The notes under the pieces: generated by a model
Seen by the model: only the letters and a program-made list of their open reading frames with translations
Database searches by the model: none
What the model was told of the DNA's origin: nothing
Translations under genes and position numbers: made by a program
Shown here: positions 1-8,082 of the stretch, in pieces
Layout of the letters: each line of letters begins with the position of its first letter
How positions within the stretch are numbered: the first letter of the stretch is position 1
Assembly (NCBI GenBank): GCA_040877875.1
Contig: JBBDNC010000197.1
Location: 1-11,088, forward strand
Length of the DNA: 11,088 bases
Direction of reading: 5' to 3'
DNA from: JBBDNC01 sp040877875
GTDB lineage: Bacteria > Bacteroidota > Rhodothermia > Balneolales > Balneolaceae

Positions 1-50
1 GCAACGGCCTTTTAAGCCGTGGGTCGTGGGTTCGAATCCCACCCGATTCA
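1..50 (+). tRNA. tRNA-Lys (anticodon UUU), 3' part only
   Basis: The window starts inside a tRNA, so the acceptor 5' strand and D arm are missing. The anticodon stem is bases 4-8 paired with 16-20 (five pairs), and the 7-base loop at 9-15 reads CTTTTAA with anticodon TTT at 11-13, which decodes lysine AAA/AAG. A 5-base variable region follows. The T stem is 26-30 paired with 38-42 around the standard TTCGAAT loop. The 3' acceptor strand is 43-49, with discriminator A at 50. The next bases are CGC, so CCA is not encoded and would be added after transcription. Confidence 0.93.
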
Positions 51-94
51 CGCATATTTTTTCCTTAATATCTTCATTTTGACTCTCTCTTGAT

Positions 95-133
95 TAACCT
101 CTATCGATTGACCTCGGTAGGGGTTATTTTTTT
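95..133 (+). terminator. Intrinsic terminator after tRNA-Lys
   Basis: Bases 96-107 pair with 114-125 over all 12 positions, including two G-T (G-U in RNA) pairs. T95-A126 adds a thirteenth pair. The loop is 6 bases (108-113). A run of seven T follows directly (127-133), the classic rho-independent layout on the plus strand. It would end the tRNA transcript and separate it from the division gene downstream. The other strand has no T-run after the stem, so it should work in one direction only. Confidence 0.85.
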
Positions 134-191
134 GTGCGGGATTTGTAAGCAGGGCCCGGCAACCCGAATTTAACCACTTTTATCAGGATAT

Positions 192-222
192 TTTGTTTAA
201 AGAGGGAAATTGGATTAATTTG
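192..222 (+). promoter_or_regulatory. Candidate Bacteroidota-type promoter for the divIC-like gene
   Basis: TTTG at 192-195 and TAATTTG at 216-222 are separated by 20 bases. This resembles the Bacteroidota -33 TTTG / -7 TAnnTTTG pattern, but the downstream element is one base short of the consensus. It would start transcription about 20-25 bases before the ATG at 251. The rest of 134-250 shows no other gene or repeat. The match is modest and AT-rich DNA gives such matches by chance. Confidence 0.35.
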
Positions 223-250
223 AGGGGGTATAAAATAAAGCAGTGAGTCT

Positions 251-553
251 ATGAACTACCAGATCTTTAACCCTTTACGGTGGAAAAAATCTTTTCTCAT
301 TTCCTTATTGGTCGCTTTTGTAGCGGTATGGTTTGCCTTTTTTGATACATATAGCCTGTATACCCGGTATCAACTGCACCAGCGTAAAGCAGATCTGGAG
401 GAACGAACCGAGGAACTTCGCCGGGAAACCGAAGTGCTTGAACAGAAAATTGATGAACTCGAATCAAATCCGGAGCTTCTGGAAAAGATTGCCCGTGAAG
501 AGTACGGGATGAGAAAGCCCGGTGAAACGGTTTATAAAATAAAAGAGAAGTAA
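251..553 (+). CDS. DivIC/FtsB-family septum formation initiator
   Basis: A 100-residue bitopic membrane protein of the DivIC/FtsB family, part of the division subcomplex (FtsB-FtsL-FtsQ type) that links early division proteins to septal peptidoglycan synthesis. The sequence shows a short cytoplasmic N-terminus ending in W-K-K, one hydrophobic helix at about residues 14-31, a charged heptad-like coiled coil at about 41-72, and the typical C-terminal block N-P-E-L-L-E-K-I-A-R-E-E-Y-G-M at 73-87 followed by K-P-G-E-T. Length and architecture are normal for the family. The start is the only ATG before the membrane helix; there is no strong Shine-Dalgarno site. The gene is first in the plus-strand run, after the tRNA terminator, and 79 bases separate it from the kinase gene. 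DivIC and FtsB cannot be told apart from sequence alone. Confidence 0.88.
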   Translation: MNYQIFNPLRWKKSFLISLLVAFVAVWFAFFDTYSLYTRYQLHQRKADLEERTEELRRETEVLEQKIDELESNPELLEKIAREEYGMRKPGETVYKIKEK

Positions 554-632
554 TTGTTATTTGGAGACTGACCCCTGTCTCAATTTTCTTATTTTATGCG
601 ACCTTACACAAAACTCATCATTAATATTTTCT

Positions 633-1583
633 ATGATTGCAATCGGTATTGATCTCGGCGGCACAAACATCAAAGCCGCTCTTGTTGAAAAGAAAAAAGG
701 TATCATTGAAAAACTGTCCATCCCTACCGAAGCCGATAAGGGAAAGGGTCACGTATTGGACCGTATCAAACTGGCGATTGACCAGCTTCTGGAAAAACGT
801 AAAGACATTACACCGGTCGGGATAGGCATCGGCACTCCCGGAGTCGTCTCGCTGGACCACAGGATCGTAAGAAATCCCCCGAACCTCAAAGGATGGATCG
901 AAGTCCATGTTGCCGAGGAAATGAAAGCACGCACGGGATTCGACTGCGTGATCGACAATGATGCAAACCTCGCGGCATTGGGAACTTCCCGCTTTGGAAT
1001 CGGTAAGGATTTTGACAGTCTGATCATGATCACCCTTGGCACCGGTTTGGGAGGAGGTGTGGTCTTTAACCGGGAGTTGTTCCGCGGATCCACCGGCTCA
1101 GCCGCCGAACTCGGCCATGTCATCATTGATTATGACGGTCCTTATTCAAACAGTAATACACGCGGAGGGATAGAAGCCTACATCGGACAGCGGTTTCTGA
1201 GCCGGAATGCGGCCAAGACCATACAACAAAACCCGGATAATCCGTTATTTATTAAATTCAAGGACAATTTTGAACAGCTTGAACCGATAGATTTATATAA
1301 TGCCGCCGAAGATGGAAATCAACTGGCAATAGATCTGCTTCGGAGTACCGGTGAAAAACTCGGTTATGCAATTGTAAACTATATACATGTTCTTGATATT
1401 CGAAAAATCGTGGTGAGTGGTGGGGTAGCTAACGCAGGTAAATGGATCCTGGAGCCGGCACGTGAAGCGGCTCTTTCATATTTAATGCCCCCTTTTCATG
1501 ACGGCTTTGAAATACTCTATGAACCTCTTGGCAATGAAGTTGCACTTTACGGTGCGTCCAGTCTTGCCTTTGAAAAGCTGTAA
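633..1583 (+). CDS. ROK-family sugar kinase (glucokinase-like) lacking zinc cysteines
   Basis: A 316-residue cytoplasmic kinase of the ROK family, probably phosphorylating glucose or a related (amino) sugar with ATP. The start is ATG 633, because the family N-terminus I-G-I-D-L-G-G-T-N (phosphate loop, residues 4-12) begins there; a frame extension back to 561 adds 24 non-family residues. Other landmarks are G-T-P-G at 67-70, I-D-N-D-A-N at 107-112 with the likely catalytic base D110, the second phosphate motif L-G-T-G-L-G-G-G at 135-142, E159-x-G-H162 for sugar contact, and V-S-G-G-V at 261-265. Oddly, the usual ROK zinc motif CxCGxxGC is S-N-S-N-T-R-G-G at 172-179, so all three cysteines are replaced, although H162 and E181 remain. 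It lies 11 bases before lptD and is probably co-transcribed with it. The substrate cannot be set from sequence. Confidence 0.9.
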   Translation: MIAIGIDLGGTNIKAALVEKKKGIIEKLSIPTEADKGKGHVLDRIKLAIDQLLEKRKDITPVGIGIGTPGVVSLDHRIVRNPPNLKGWIEVHVAEEMKARTGFDCVIDNDANLAALGTSRFGIGKDFDSLIMITLGTGLGGGVVFNRELFRGSTGSAAELGHVIIDYDGPYSNSNTRGGIEAYIGQRFLSRNAAKTIQQNPDNPLFIKFKDNFEQLEPIDLYNAAEDGNQLAIDLLRSTGEKLGYAIVNYIHVLDIRKIVVSGGVANAGKWILEPAREAALSYLMPPFHDGFEILYEPLGNEVALYGASSLAFEKL

Positions 1584-1594
1584 TTGAATCTTGC

Positions 1595-4303
1595 ATGCAA
1601 TGCGAGCAATCTGCATATTTTTTCATTTTAAAATACCTTTTGCTTGCCATCCTCTTTTTTGGGTTGCTTGTGGCAGAACGCTCGAATGCTCAAATTCCGA
1701 CGGCTGATACAACCTCTGTGCAGCAGAGTAATGCACAGCCACCCGGAGGGGTTTCCCAGCGGCCGGGCTCAGCCCAGGCCAGCCGTGAAGCCACGGATGG
1801 TTCCGTCAACTTCAGTTCGCGTGATTCCCTTGTGTTTCAAATCCGGGGTGAACGCAGAGGGGTCTTATACGGTGCAGCAAATGTAACACAGGGGACCAAT
1901 CAGCTTTCTGCCGGTCAAATTTCTTTGCTGCTGGATATCAATGAAGTCCACGCCCAGACGGACACACCGGAGGACTCCCTTTCGCATCCGGTTCTAAAAC
2001 GGGAAGAACAGGAGTTGCGTAGTACCCGGATTCTGTTTAATTACGAAACCGAAAAGGGAAAATTTGATGCCGCACAGGTCCGGATTCAGGAAGGGCATCT
2101 CACAGGTAACAAAGTTAAAAATATATCCCGGTCTGAAGTATTCATTGAACAGGGCAAGTATTCCACCTGTCCGCCGACTCACATGTACTATTATCTGCAG
2201 GCCGACCGGATGAAGGTTGTGGATGAGGAGGAAATCTTCTTTACCAATGCCCGTCTCTACATCCTTGACATCCCCTATCCCATTATTTTCCCGTTCGGAT
2301 ATGTGCCCTCAGGGATTGAACAGCGTGAATCCGGCATGCTGGAACCCACCTATGCGTATCAGAACACCACACGGCGGGGCCTCGGGCTTCAAAATCTCGG
2401 GTGGTTTCAATATTTCAATGATTATATAACCGGCCAGACTTCCTTTGATGTCTATACGTCCGGATCGTTTTTTAATGAAACCCAAATGCAGTATCGGGTC
2501 ACCAATCAGTTCGACGGGGGAATTACGATCGGGTACTCGAATGAAAGGGGGCTGGAACCGACAGACCCGGATTTTTCCGAAACGGTGAGCAAGAGGATTT
2601 CGATTCGCCATAACCAGCAATTTTCCCCCTACGCAAATCTCAGTGCAAATATCAATCTGAATACTTCCGATTATTTCCGTAGGAATTCCTATGATATTGA
2701 CGAGCGGGCTCAAACCAGTAGTTCCTCCAGCATTTCCTATCGCTACCGCCATCCGGAAAACACGTATAATTTTAATGTATCCACCCGCCTGAATCAACAA
2801 TACAGTACGAATACCACCCGTTTGAGCGGCCCGGAAGCGAGTTTCAGCCTGCGCCAACTCACTCCGTTCGAAAACACTTCAGGAAGTACCCAGCAATCGC
2901 GCTGGTACGAAACCATTTCGATCGGGTACAGCAACAACTTCAAATCTGAATACCAATTCAGGCCGATCGACCAGGACAGTGCCTCGGTCAACTGGCTCGA
3001 TGCCTTGATGGACCCCACCCTGCATCGGGAAGCCACCGGCGAAGACGAACACATCCAGCTTGGGCTGCGTCACCAGGGCCAAATCTCAGTCAGTCGTCTC
3101 GTCCCCAGCCAGTTTCTGAATGTGAGTGCAAATGCAAGTTTAAACGAATACTGGTACCCTTCATCCATTCGGAAGAATTTTAATGAAGAAGAAAACGAGG
3201 TCGAAACCGAACGGATTCAGGGCATTACGACCGGACGGGACTTCACAACCAGTCTGAATTTTTCGACGACTCTGTATGGGATCTCGCAGATGAAAATCGG
3301 GAGCCTGGAAGGATTCAGGCATACTCTCCGGCCTTCCATCGGGTTCTCGTACCGGCCGGATTTCAGTGATGATAGGTGGGGGTATTATCGGGAAGTTCAA
3401 ACGGACACGACAGACAGATCACAGCGTTATTCGATATTTGAGGATGGAGTTTACGGCGGACCCGGGCGCGGGGAGCAGCAAAATATCAATTTTAACCTCA
3501 ATAATATTTTCGAAACCAAACAGGTGAAACGTGATTCCACGGGTGAGGTACAAAGTGAAAACCTTCGGATCATTGACAATTTCAGTATCTCTACCAATTA
3601 TAATCTGGCGGCCGACAGTTTGAATTTCGGACAGGTCCGGGCTTCTCTTTCTTCAAGAGTGATCGAGAATCTCTCCATTAATATGTCAGCCAGCTATTCA
3701 TTCTACGCCCGTGGCGAAAACGGCCGGGAAATCAATCGTTTTATCTGGCAGGAATCTGGAAAATTTCTTCAGCCCCTGAACTATTCCGTTAGCCTCAGTT
3801 CTCAGTTCAGGGGGGGCGGACGGGGGGGAATGGGCCAGGTTCGAACCCCAGTTTACCAGTCCTACGATCCTCTAGATCAGGCTTTTTTCAGTCCCGTGGA
3901 CAGCCGCTTTAACCAGGTTCCCGTACAGGATTTTTCTAGCACCTGGCGGTTCGGATTAAATTTCAGCTACCAATGGAGATCCCGTCCGGGTCGGTCGGCC
4001 CAACAAAGCGCTATTCTCAACGTGAACAACATTCAGTTTAACCTGACTCCAAAATGGTCTTTTAATACCCGGCTCGGCTATGACTTTATTGAACAGGAAC
4101 TGACTCCGTCCCAATTCGCCCTCAACCGGCAAATGGAATGCTGGACGCTCAGTTTTCAGTTCAATCCCTTCGGCGACTTCCAATACTATTTTTTCCGCCT
4201 GCGGATCAACAGCGGACAAATACAAAGTATTTTCCAGAAGCTCCCGCTTCTGAACAATCTCGAAAGGAGTTCTTCACCCTCCGGCAGGTCTCCCAGGTTT
4301 TAA
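1595..4303 (+). CDS. lptD: LptD-like LPS assembly outer-membrane protein
   Basis: A 902-residue outer-membrane protein matching the Bacteroidota 'putative LPS assembly protein LptD' type, which delivers lipopolysaccharide to the outer leaflet, normally with LptE. Residues about 11-32 form a signal peptide with likely cleavage after S-N-A (30-32). A low-complexity Q/S/P/G-rich linker runs to about 75. An OstA/LptA-like beta-jellyroll spans about 78-225 (L-Y-G-A-A-N-V-T, then N-A-R-L-Y-I-L-D-I-P-Y-P-I near 218-230). The rest is a long beta-barrel with alternating aromatic strands. The mature chain has just two cysteines, C192 and C849, placed like C173 and C725 of E. coli LptD. Residues 739-747 are Gly/Arg-rich. 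The ATG at 1595 is the only in-frame ATG before the signal peptide and lies in the palindrome TTGCATGCAA (1591-1600). It converges on ribE with 28 bases between the stops and no evident terminator. Confidence 0.88.
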   Translation: MQCEQSAYFFILKYLLLAILFFGLLVAERSNAQIPTADTTSVQQSNAQPPGGVSQRPGSAQASREATDGSVNFSSRDSLVFQIRGERRGVLYGAANVTQGTNQLSAGQISLLLDINEVHAQTDTPEDSLSHPVLKREEQELRSTRILFNYETEKGKFDAAQVRIQEGHLTGNKVKNISRSEVFIEQGKYSTCPPTHMYYYLQADRMKVVDEEEIFFTNARLYILDIPYPIIFPFGYVPSGIEQRESGMLEPTYAYQNTTRRGLGLQNLGWFQYFNDYITGQTSFDVYTSGSFFNETQMQYRVTNQFDGGITIGYSNERGLEPTDPDFSETVSKRISIRHNQQFSPYANLSANINLNTSDYFRRNSYDIDERAQTSSSSSISYRYRHPENTYNFNVSTRLNQQYSTNTTRLSGPEASFSLRQLTPFENTSGSTQQSRWYETISIGYSNNFKSEYQFRPIDQDSASVNWLDALMDPTLHREATGEDEHIQLGLRHQGQISVSRLVPSQFLNVSANASLNEYWYPSSIRKNFNEEENEVETERIQGITTGRDFTTSLNFSTTLYGISQMKIGSLEGFRHTLRPSIGFSYRPDFSDDRWGYYREVQTDTTDRSQRYSIFEDGVYGGPGRGEQQNINFNLNNIFETKQVKRDSTGEVQSENLRIIDNFSISTNYNLAADSLNFGQVRASLSSRVIENLSINMSASYSFYARGENGREINRFIWQESGKFLQPLNYSVSLSSQFRGGGRGGMGQVRTPVYQSYDPLDQAFFSPVDSRFNQVPVQDFSSTWRFGLNFSYQWRSRPGRSAQQSAILNVNNIQFNLTPKWSFNTRLGYDFIEQELTPSQFALNRQMECWTLSFQFNPFGDFQYYFFRLRINSGQIQSIFQKLPLLNNLERSSSPSGRSPRF

Positions 4304-4331
4304 AAAGTAAAATCATCTGCCGAAACCGGCT

Positions 4332-4946
4332 TCAACCCTCTTCCCGTTCCTTATCAAATCTTTTATCGAGGTACCGGACGATATATTTTCCAAAAATGTC
4401 GAACTCCAGGTTCACCCGGTCTCCTTCCTGTTTACTCTTTAAATTGGTGTGATTCCATGTATACGGAATCACGGCAACCGTAAATTCACTCCTCTCCTCT
4501 CTCGCAACCGTCATGCTGATTCCGTCGATGGCGATACTGCCACGGCCTACGATATATGGAATATACTGTTCGGGATAACTCACGGTCACCAGCCGGTCAT
4601 GGTCTTTTATTTGTTCGATCGATTTGATCGTCGCAACGGTATCGACATGCCCCTGAACAATATGCCCTTCAATGGCTTTTTGCAGGGTCAGGGACCTTTC
4701 CAGGTTGACAGGGTCTCCCTCCTTCAGGTCTCCCAGTGTTGTTTTACGAAGAGTCTCATCCACGCATTGCACCCTGAAAAAGTTTGAAGAAAGCTCTACA
4801 ACGGTTAGACAGACCCCGTTTACACTGATACTTTCATCTTCATGGGTATCGGCCGAAAACGTACTCCCGATTTGTAATTCGCATCCTCCGGGCATGTCGG
4901 TGACTGCCTGGATTTTACCAACCTCGGAGATAATCCCTGTAAACAT
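4332..4946 (-). CDS. ribE: Riboflavin synthase, alpha subunit
   Basis: A 204-residue enzyme that dismutates two 6,7-dimethyl-8-ribityllumazine molecules into riboflavin and the pyrimidine precursor, the last step of riboflavin synthesis. It starts with the near-invariant M-F-T-G-I-I and contains the two tandem lumazine-binding repeats: the first about 1-88 with S-V-N-G-V-C-L-T-V at 41-49, the second about 95-190 with G-H-I-V-Q-G-H-V-D at 94-102 and S-I-A-I-D-G-I-S-M-T-V at 137-147. It ends with the usual L-E-F-D-I-F-G-K-Y segment and a charged tail. It follows ribD by 33 bases on the same strand and is probably co-transcribed. Length is normal. Some species call this gene ribC. Confidence 0.95.
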   Translation of the reverse strand: MFTGIISEVGKIQAVTDMPGGCELQIGSTFSADTHEDESISVNGVCLTVVELSSNFFRVQCVDETLRKTTLGDLKEGDPVNLERSLTLQKAIEGHIVQGHVDTVATIKSIEQIKDHDRLVTVSYPEQYIPYIVGRGSIAIDGISMTVAREERSEFTVAVIPYTWNHTNLKSKQEGDRVNLEFDIFGKYIVRYLDKRFDKEREEG

Positions 4947-4979
4947 TGTATGATTGTTTGGTTTTGTATAGAGTGCAGG

Positions 4980-6104
4980 TTAACTCAGGTAGGCGGTCAA
5001 CAGCATATCTTCGCCCACGCGGGTCCAGTCAATCGACTTAAAAGTAATAATTTCTTCCATTCGGTTGATTCCCAAACCGAGAATGGACCGCGTTCCGCCC
5101 CCCAAAATTTTAGGAGCCATAAATAGTTCCAGTTTGTCCACCAGTCCTTCCTTCAGCATAGCTGTAGAGAGAATCTGCCCTCCCTCCACGAGGACCGAAG
5201 TAATCCCTTCTTTTCCAAGAGCCTTCAAAGCAGCTCTCAGGTCAGAGTGGCCGTCTTTTTCCGGGACCAAAATCACCCTTCCCCGAAAATAGTTCGGTTT
5301 CATAATTTTCAGCATAGGGTCTGCATCAGTAGCTGCCCGGTCCCGGTTGTGGGTGATGATCATTGTTTTCTCTTCATATTGATCCGAAAACAGATTCAAA
5401 TCACGAGACAGTTCAAAGGGTCCGTCGATCACAATACGGTGAGGCTGGCGCCCTTCTGCGTGGCGGACGGTTAAAGAGGGATTATCCAGATCGACTGTGT
5501 TTCTTCCCACCAACACGGCATCATACCTGCTTCTCCACTGGTGAACTCGGGTTCTGGACTCGTGCCCGGTAATCCACCTGGAATCACCATTGGGAGCCGC
5601 AATGTATCCATCAGCCGTCTGTGCAATTTTCAGAGTCACAAACGGCAGGCCGAATTCCGTGAAGTGTAAATAAAATTCATTCAGTTTTTCCGCTTCCTTT
5701 TTCAACAGGCCGGTATCCACCTGAATCCCTTTCTTTTTCAGATATTTCAACCCTTTCCCGTCGACATTGGGATTCGGATCTTTCATAGCTGTCACGACCC
5801 GTTTAACCGGGAGGTCTGCAATCATTTCACAACAGGGGGGCGTCTTGCCATGGTGGGAACACGGTTCCAGTGTCACATAAACCGTAGAATCTTCAAGGGC
5901 CGATTCGTTTTCAACAGACTGAAGGGCATTATGCTCGGCATGAGGTTTTCCATAACGCTCATGAAACCCTTCACCGATCACATCCCCGGATTTCGAGACA
6001 ATCACACAGCCGACCATGGGATTGGGGGAAACATATCCTTCACCTTTACGGGCGAGATTCAACGCCCGCTGCATCCAAATTTTGTCATTTTCAGAAAAAG
6101 ACAT
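4980..6104 (-). CDS. ribD: Bifunctional riboflavin deaminase/reductase RibD
   Basis: A 374-residue two-domain enzyme for the second and third steps of riboflavin synthesis: deamination of the GTP-derived diaminopyrimidine, then NADPH reduction of its ribosyl side chain. The N-terminal deaminase shows N-P-M-V-G-C-V at 28-34, the zinc/catalytic H55-A-E57, and P-C82-S-H-H-G-K-T-P-P-C91. The reductase domain starts near 154 with V-T-L-K-I-A-Q-T-A-D-G and carries S-R-W-I-T-G at 175-180, V-G-R-N-T-V at 199-204, D-N-P-S-L-T at 207-212, V-E-G-G at 306-309 and a G-G-G-T-R segment near 335-339. The chosen start gives M-S-F-S-E-N-D-K and lies only 9 bases from the N gap, so the upstream signals are hidden; the nearer ATG at 6111 is out of frame. 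The domain set is complete. It is followed by ribE. Confidence 0.95.
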   Translation of the reverse strand: MSFSENDKIWMQRALNLARKGEGYVSPNPMVGCVIVSKSGDVIGEGFHERYGKPHAEHNALQSVENESALEDSTVYVTLEPCSHHGKTPPCCEMIADLPVKRVVTAMKDPNPNVDGKGLKYLKKKGIQVDTGLLKKEAEKLNEFYLHFTEFGLPFVTLKIAQTADGYIAAPNGDSRWITGHESRTRVHQWRSRYDAVLVGRNTVDLDNPSLTVRHAEGRQPHRIVIDGPFELSRDLNLFSDQYEEKTMIITHNRDRAATDADPMLKIMKPNYFRGRVILVPEKDGHSDLRAALKALGKEGITSVLVEGGQILSTAMLKEGLVDKLELFMAPKILGGGTRSILGLGINRMEEIITFKSIDWTRVGEDMLLTAYLS

Positions 6105-6113
6105 GGGACATAC

Positions 6114-6213
6114 NNNNNNNNNNNNNNNNNNNNNNNNNNNNNNNNNNNNNNNNNNNNNNNNNNNNNNNNNNNNNNNNNNNNNNNNNNNNNNNNNNNNNNN
6201 NNNNNNNNNNNNN
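6114..6213. other. Assembly gap, 100 N
   Basis: There are exactly 100 undetermined bases, the conventional size for a gap of unknown length, so the true distance may differ. The gap removes the 3' end and stop codon of the ppiD gene and all but 9 bases of the region in front of ribD. The frame runs open across it only because N codons are not stops. Confidence 0.98.
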
Positions 6214-7946
6214 TTCAGTTCATCCAGCCAAACCTGGTTGAACTGGGTGAATTTTTGCTGCTCGATTTGCTGACGAAGGGTTTGACGGGTCTGGTCTGTC
6301 ATGTTTTCCGGATTTGCAATTTCAAGTTCTTCAACCCTGACGACAAACGCCGCATTATTTCCTTCAAGTACTCCGGATAAATCTCCCTGTTCCAGTCCGA
6401 AAATGGATCCGATAATCCCGGGTTCCCGGCCTGCACCGGAAATATTATTTGCGCCCATGCGAATATTCAAGGCTTCCTGGATCTCGTGGCCTGAAGCTTC
6501 CGCAAGGGCCTCCAGATCCGGATCAGACTGCTGATTCAGCAATTCAGCCGCTCGTTGAACGGTTATTTCTTTTCTTTTCAGATTTCTAACTGCATTTTCA
6601 ATTTGTCCGCGTACTTCTTCAAAAGGCCGGGCACCGGCTGAAATTCTTTCCTGAAGTTCAGCCACTACAAATACATCGTTTAATTCTATGGGGTCTGAGA
6701 TGCTGCCGGTACTCATGCGTTCGAGCTGGTTCACCAGGGAGCGGGCATTTCCAAGTCCGGGCACCGTCGGATTCCCCCGGGTAGCCGTGGCCTGCCGCAC
6801 CTCAAGTTCCTGTGTGTCCGCTTCACTCATAAATCCATCTTCATGGGCAAAAAAGCTGAACTCATCCGCTTCTTCGGCACGACGGTCAACCGTAGCAATC
6901 GGATCGGCAACAACGTTGAAAGAGAGTACAGCAAATTTAACTTCATCACCCTGGCGTTCCACCAGTTTAAATGCATGGGGATCGCCGTTAATCATATGCA
7001 CCTCACTCACTTCGCCTTCTTCAAGTTCCAGAACCGGCCGATACTCGTCCCGGATTTCATTTGCAGATACAAAGGAATCCCGAAAGGGAACGGCAGACTG
7101 ATATCTTTGAAGAAAGCCTGCGGGATCTTCGGTATCCCTGAAAGCCGGGATCAGTTCTTCGATGTCTGCCACTGTCCGCAGGGTATCTTCGCGGGTTGGA
7201 GATTTATCAAACGACACATAACGGAACCTGTAGGTTTCTTCCCGTTGATACTGATCCCGATGGTTCTGATAATAATCCCGGAGTTCACTGTCGGTGATCT
7301 GGATTTCCTCATCCGTAATCGAAGCGTAGGGGAAACGCACATAGCGGATGTCAGCAAAACTGTTTTGATGGATATATCGTTGTTCAACTTCAGTACGGCT
7401 GACACGCAGGCCGCTCATAATAAAATTTGAAAACTTCTGCTGGCGGCGATTCTGACGCAGTTGCTGCTCGATCATCATCCAAATCTCACGATTCTCCGGG
7501 GCTTCAATGGCTGCGCGAAGGGCCACCCGGTCGATATTCCCCTCTTCATCCTGAAATTGCTGCCGTATAAACGGGTCGGGATTCTCGCCGGTCACCATCT
7601 CCACCAGTTCCTCATCCGAAACATGGATTCCGAGTTGTTCCATTTTTTGTGCCATCAGCTTTTCAGCCACCAGATCATTCCATGCACGTTCATCAAAACC
7701 GGATCGCATCCCCTGTGGAAGCGGAGCATCGGACTGTTGATTATACTGGTCCACATAATAACTGACCCTGTTGTTAAACTCTTCCAGGGAGATGGGATCT
7801 CCGTTTACCGCGCCAAGATTTCGAGGCCCTCCGGCCATAGCGTCAAATACCTGTGTGTCCTGTAACACCCATAAAATTCCAAACGAGAAAATCAGCGTCC
7901 ATAAAATAATGGGGGTGCTATTTCTCATTTTTTCCATTGTACCCAT
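6214..7946 (-). CDS. ppiD: PpiD/SurA-type periplasmic folding factor, 3' end lost in gap
   Basis: A membrane-anchored SurA_N/parvulin-like protein; relatives assist outer-membrane and secreted proteins as they leave the Sec translocon. 577 residues are visible. One helix at about 12-28 anchors it, with the bulk in the periplasm. A SurA-type chaperone domain follows: V-N-G-D-P-I-S at 47-53, helices to about 195, and R-V-S-R-T-E-V at 181-187. Two divergent parvulin-like segments lie at about 240-330 and 337-432, then a helical C-terminal region. The G-G-D-L-G-W-type core and catalytic histidines of active parvulins are not seen, so chaperone activity may outweigh isomerase activity. ATG 7946 is chosen because AGAGG lies 7 bases upstream, though ATG 7937 is also possible. 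The visible end looks near the usual C-terminus, so perhaps only tens of residues are missing. It is 5' of ribD and has its own candidate promoter. Confidence 0.82.
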
Positions 7947-8014
7947 GGGAAAACCTCTGCTAAACTCTTATTTGATTAAAAAAAATATTAAATTTGTCGA
8001 GTGTCTGAATCCTG

Positions 8015-8045
8015 CAAATATACAAGAAGCCATTGCTAAGAGCAA
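8015..8045 (-). promoter_or_regulatory. Candidate promoter for ppiD-ribD-ribE
   Basis: On the minus strand TATATTTG (8022-8015) is an exact match to the Bacteroidota -7 element TAnnTTTG. TTG at 8045-8043 lies 20 bases upstream, an allowed spacing for the -33 element. Transcription would start near 8007-8010, leaving a leader of about 60 bases before the ATG at 7946. The leader includes a T8 run near 7984. This would let ppiD be expressed independently of mlaEFD. Confidence 0.5.
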
Positions 8046-8047
8046 TG
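8031..8047. repeat. Perfect 7-bp inverted repeat over the ppiD promoter
   Basis: CATTGCT (8031-8037), a 3-base centre AAG, and AGCAATG (8041-8047) form a perfect inverted repeat. It covers the candidate -33 TTG and part of the spacer of the ppiD promoter, a position where a dimeric repressor or activator could act. No T-run follows on either strand, so it does not look like a terminator. Confidence 0.5.
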
Positions 8048-8082
8048 ATTCTGAACTGTGTTCGACAGCTTCACTGATCAAA

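Noticed and set aside
561..632. Upstream ATG at 561 for the ROK kinase
   Set aside because: It adds 24 residues without family resemblance before the phosphate-binding N-terminus; ATG 633 places I-G-I-D-L-G-G-T-N at the normal distance.
4304..4331. A bidirectional terminator between the convergent lptD and ribE
   Set aside because: Only a 4-bp stem (GCCG/CGGC at 4319-4330) with no T-run on either strand is seen.
4980..7946. A single 988-codon gene fusing a PpiD-like protein to RibD
   Set aside because: The frame is open only because 100 N separate two complete-looking families; RibD has its own ATG at 6104 and the fusion is an artefact of the gap.
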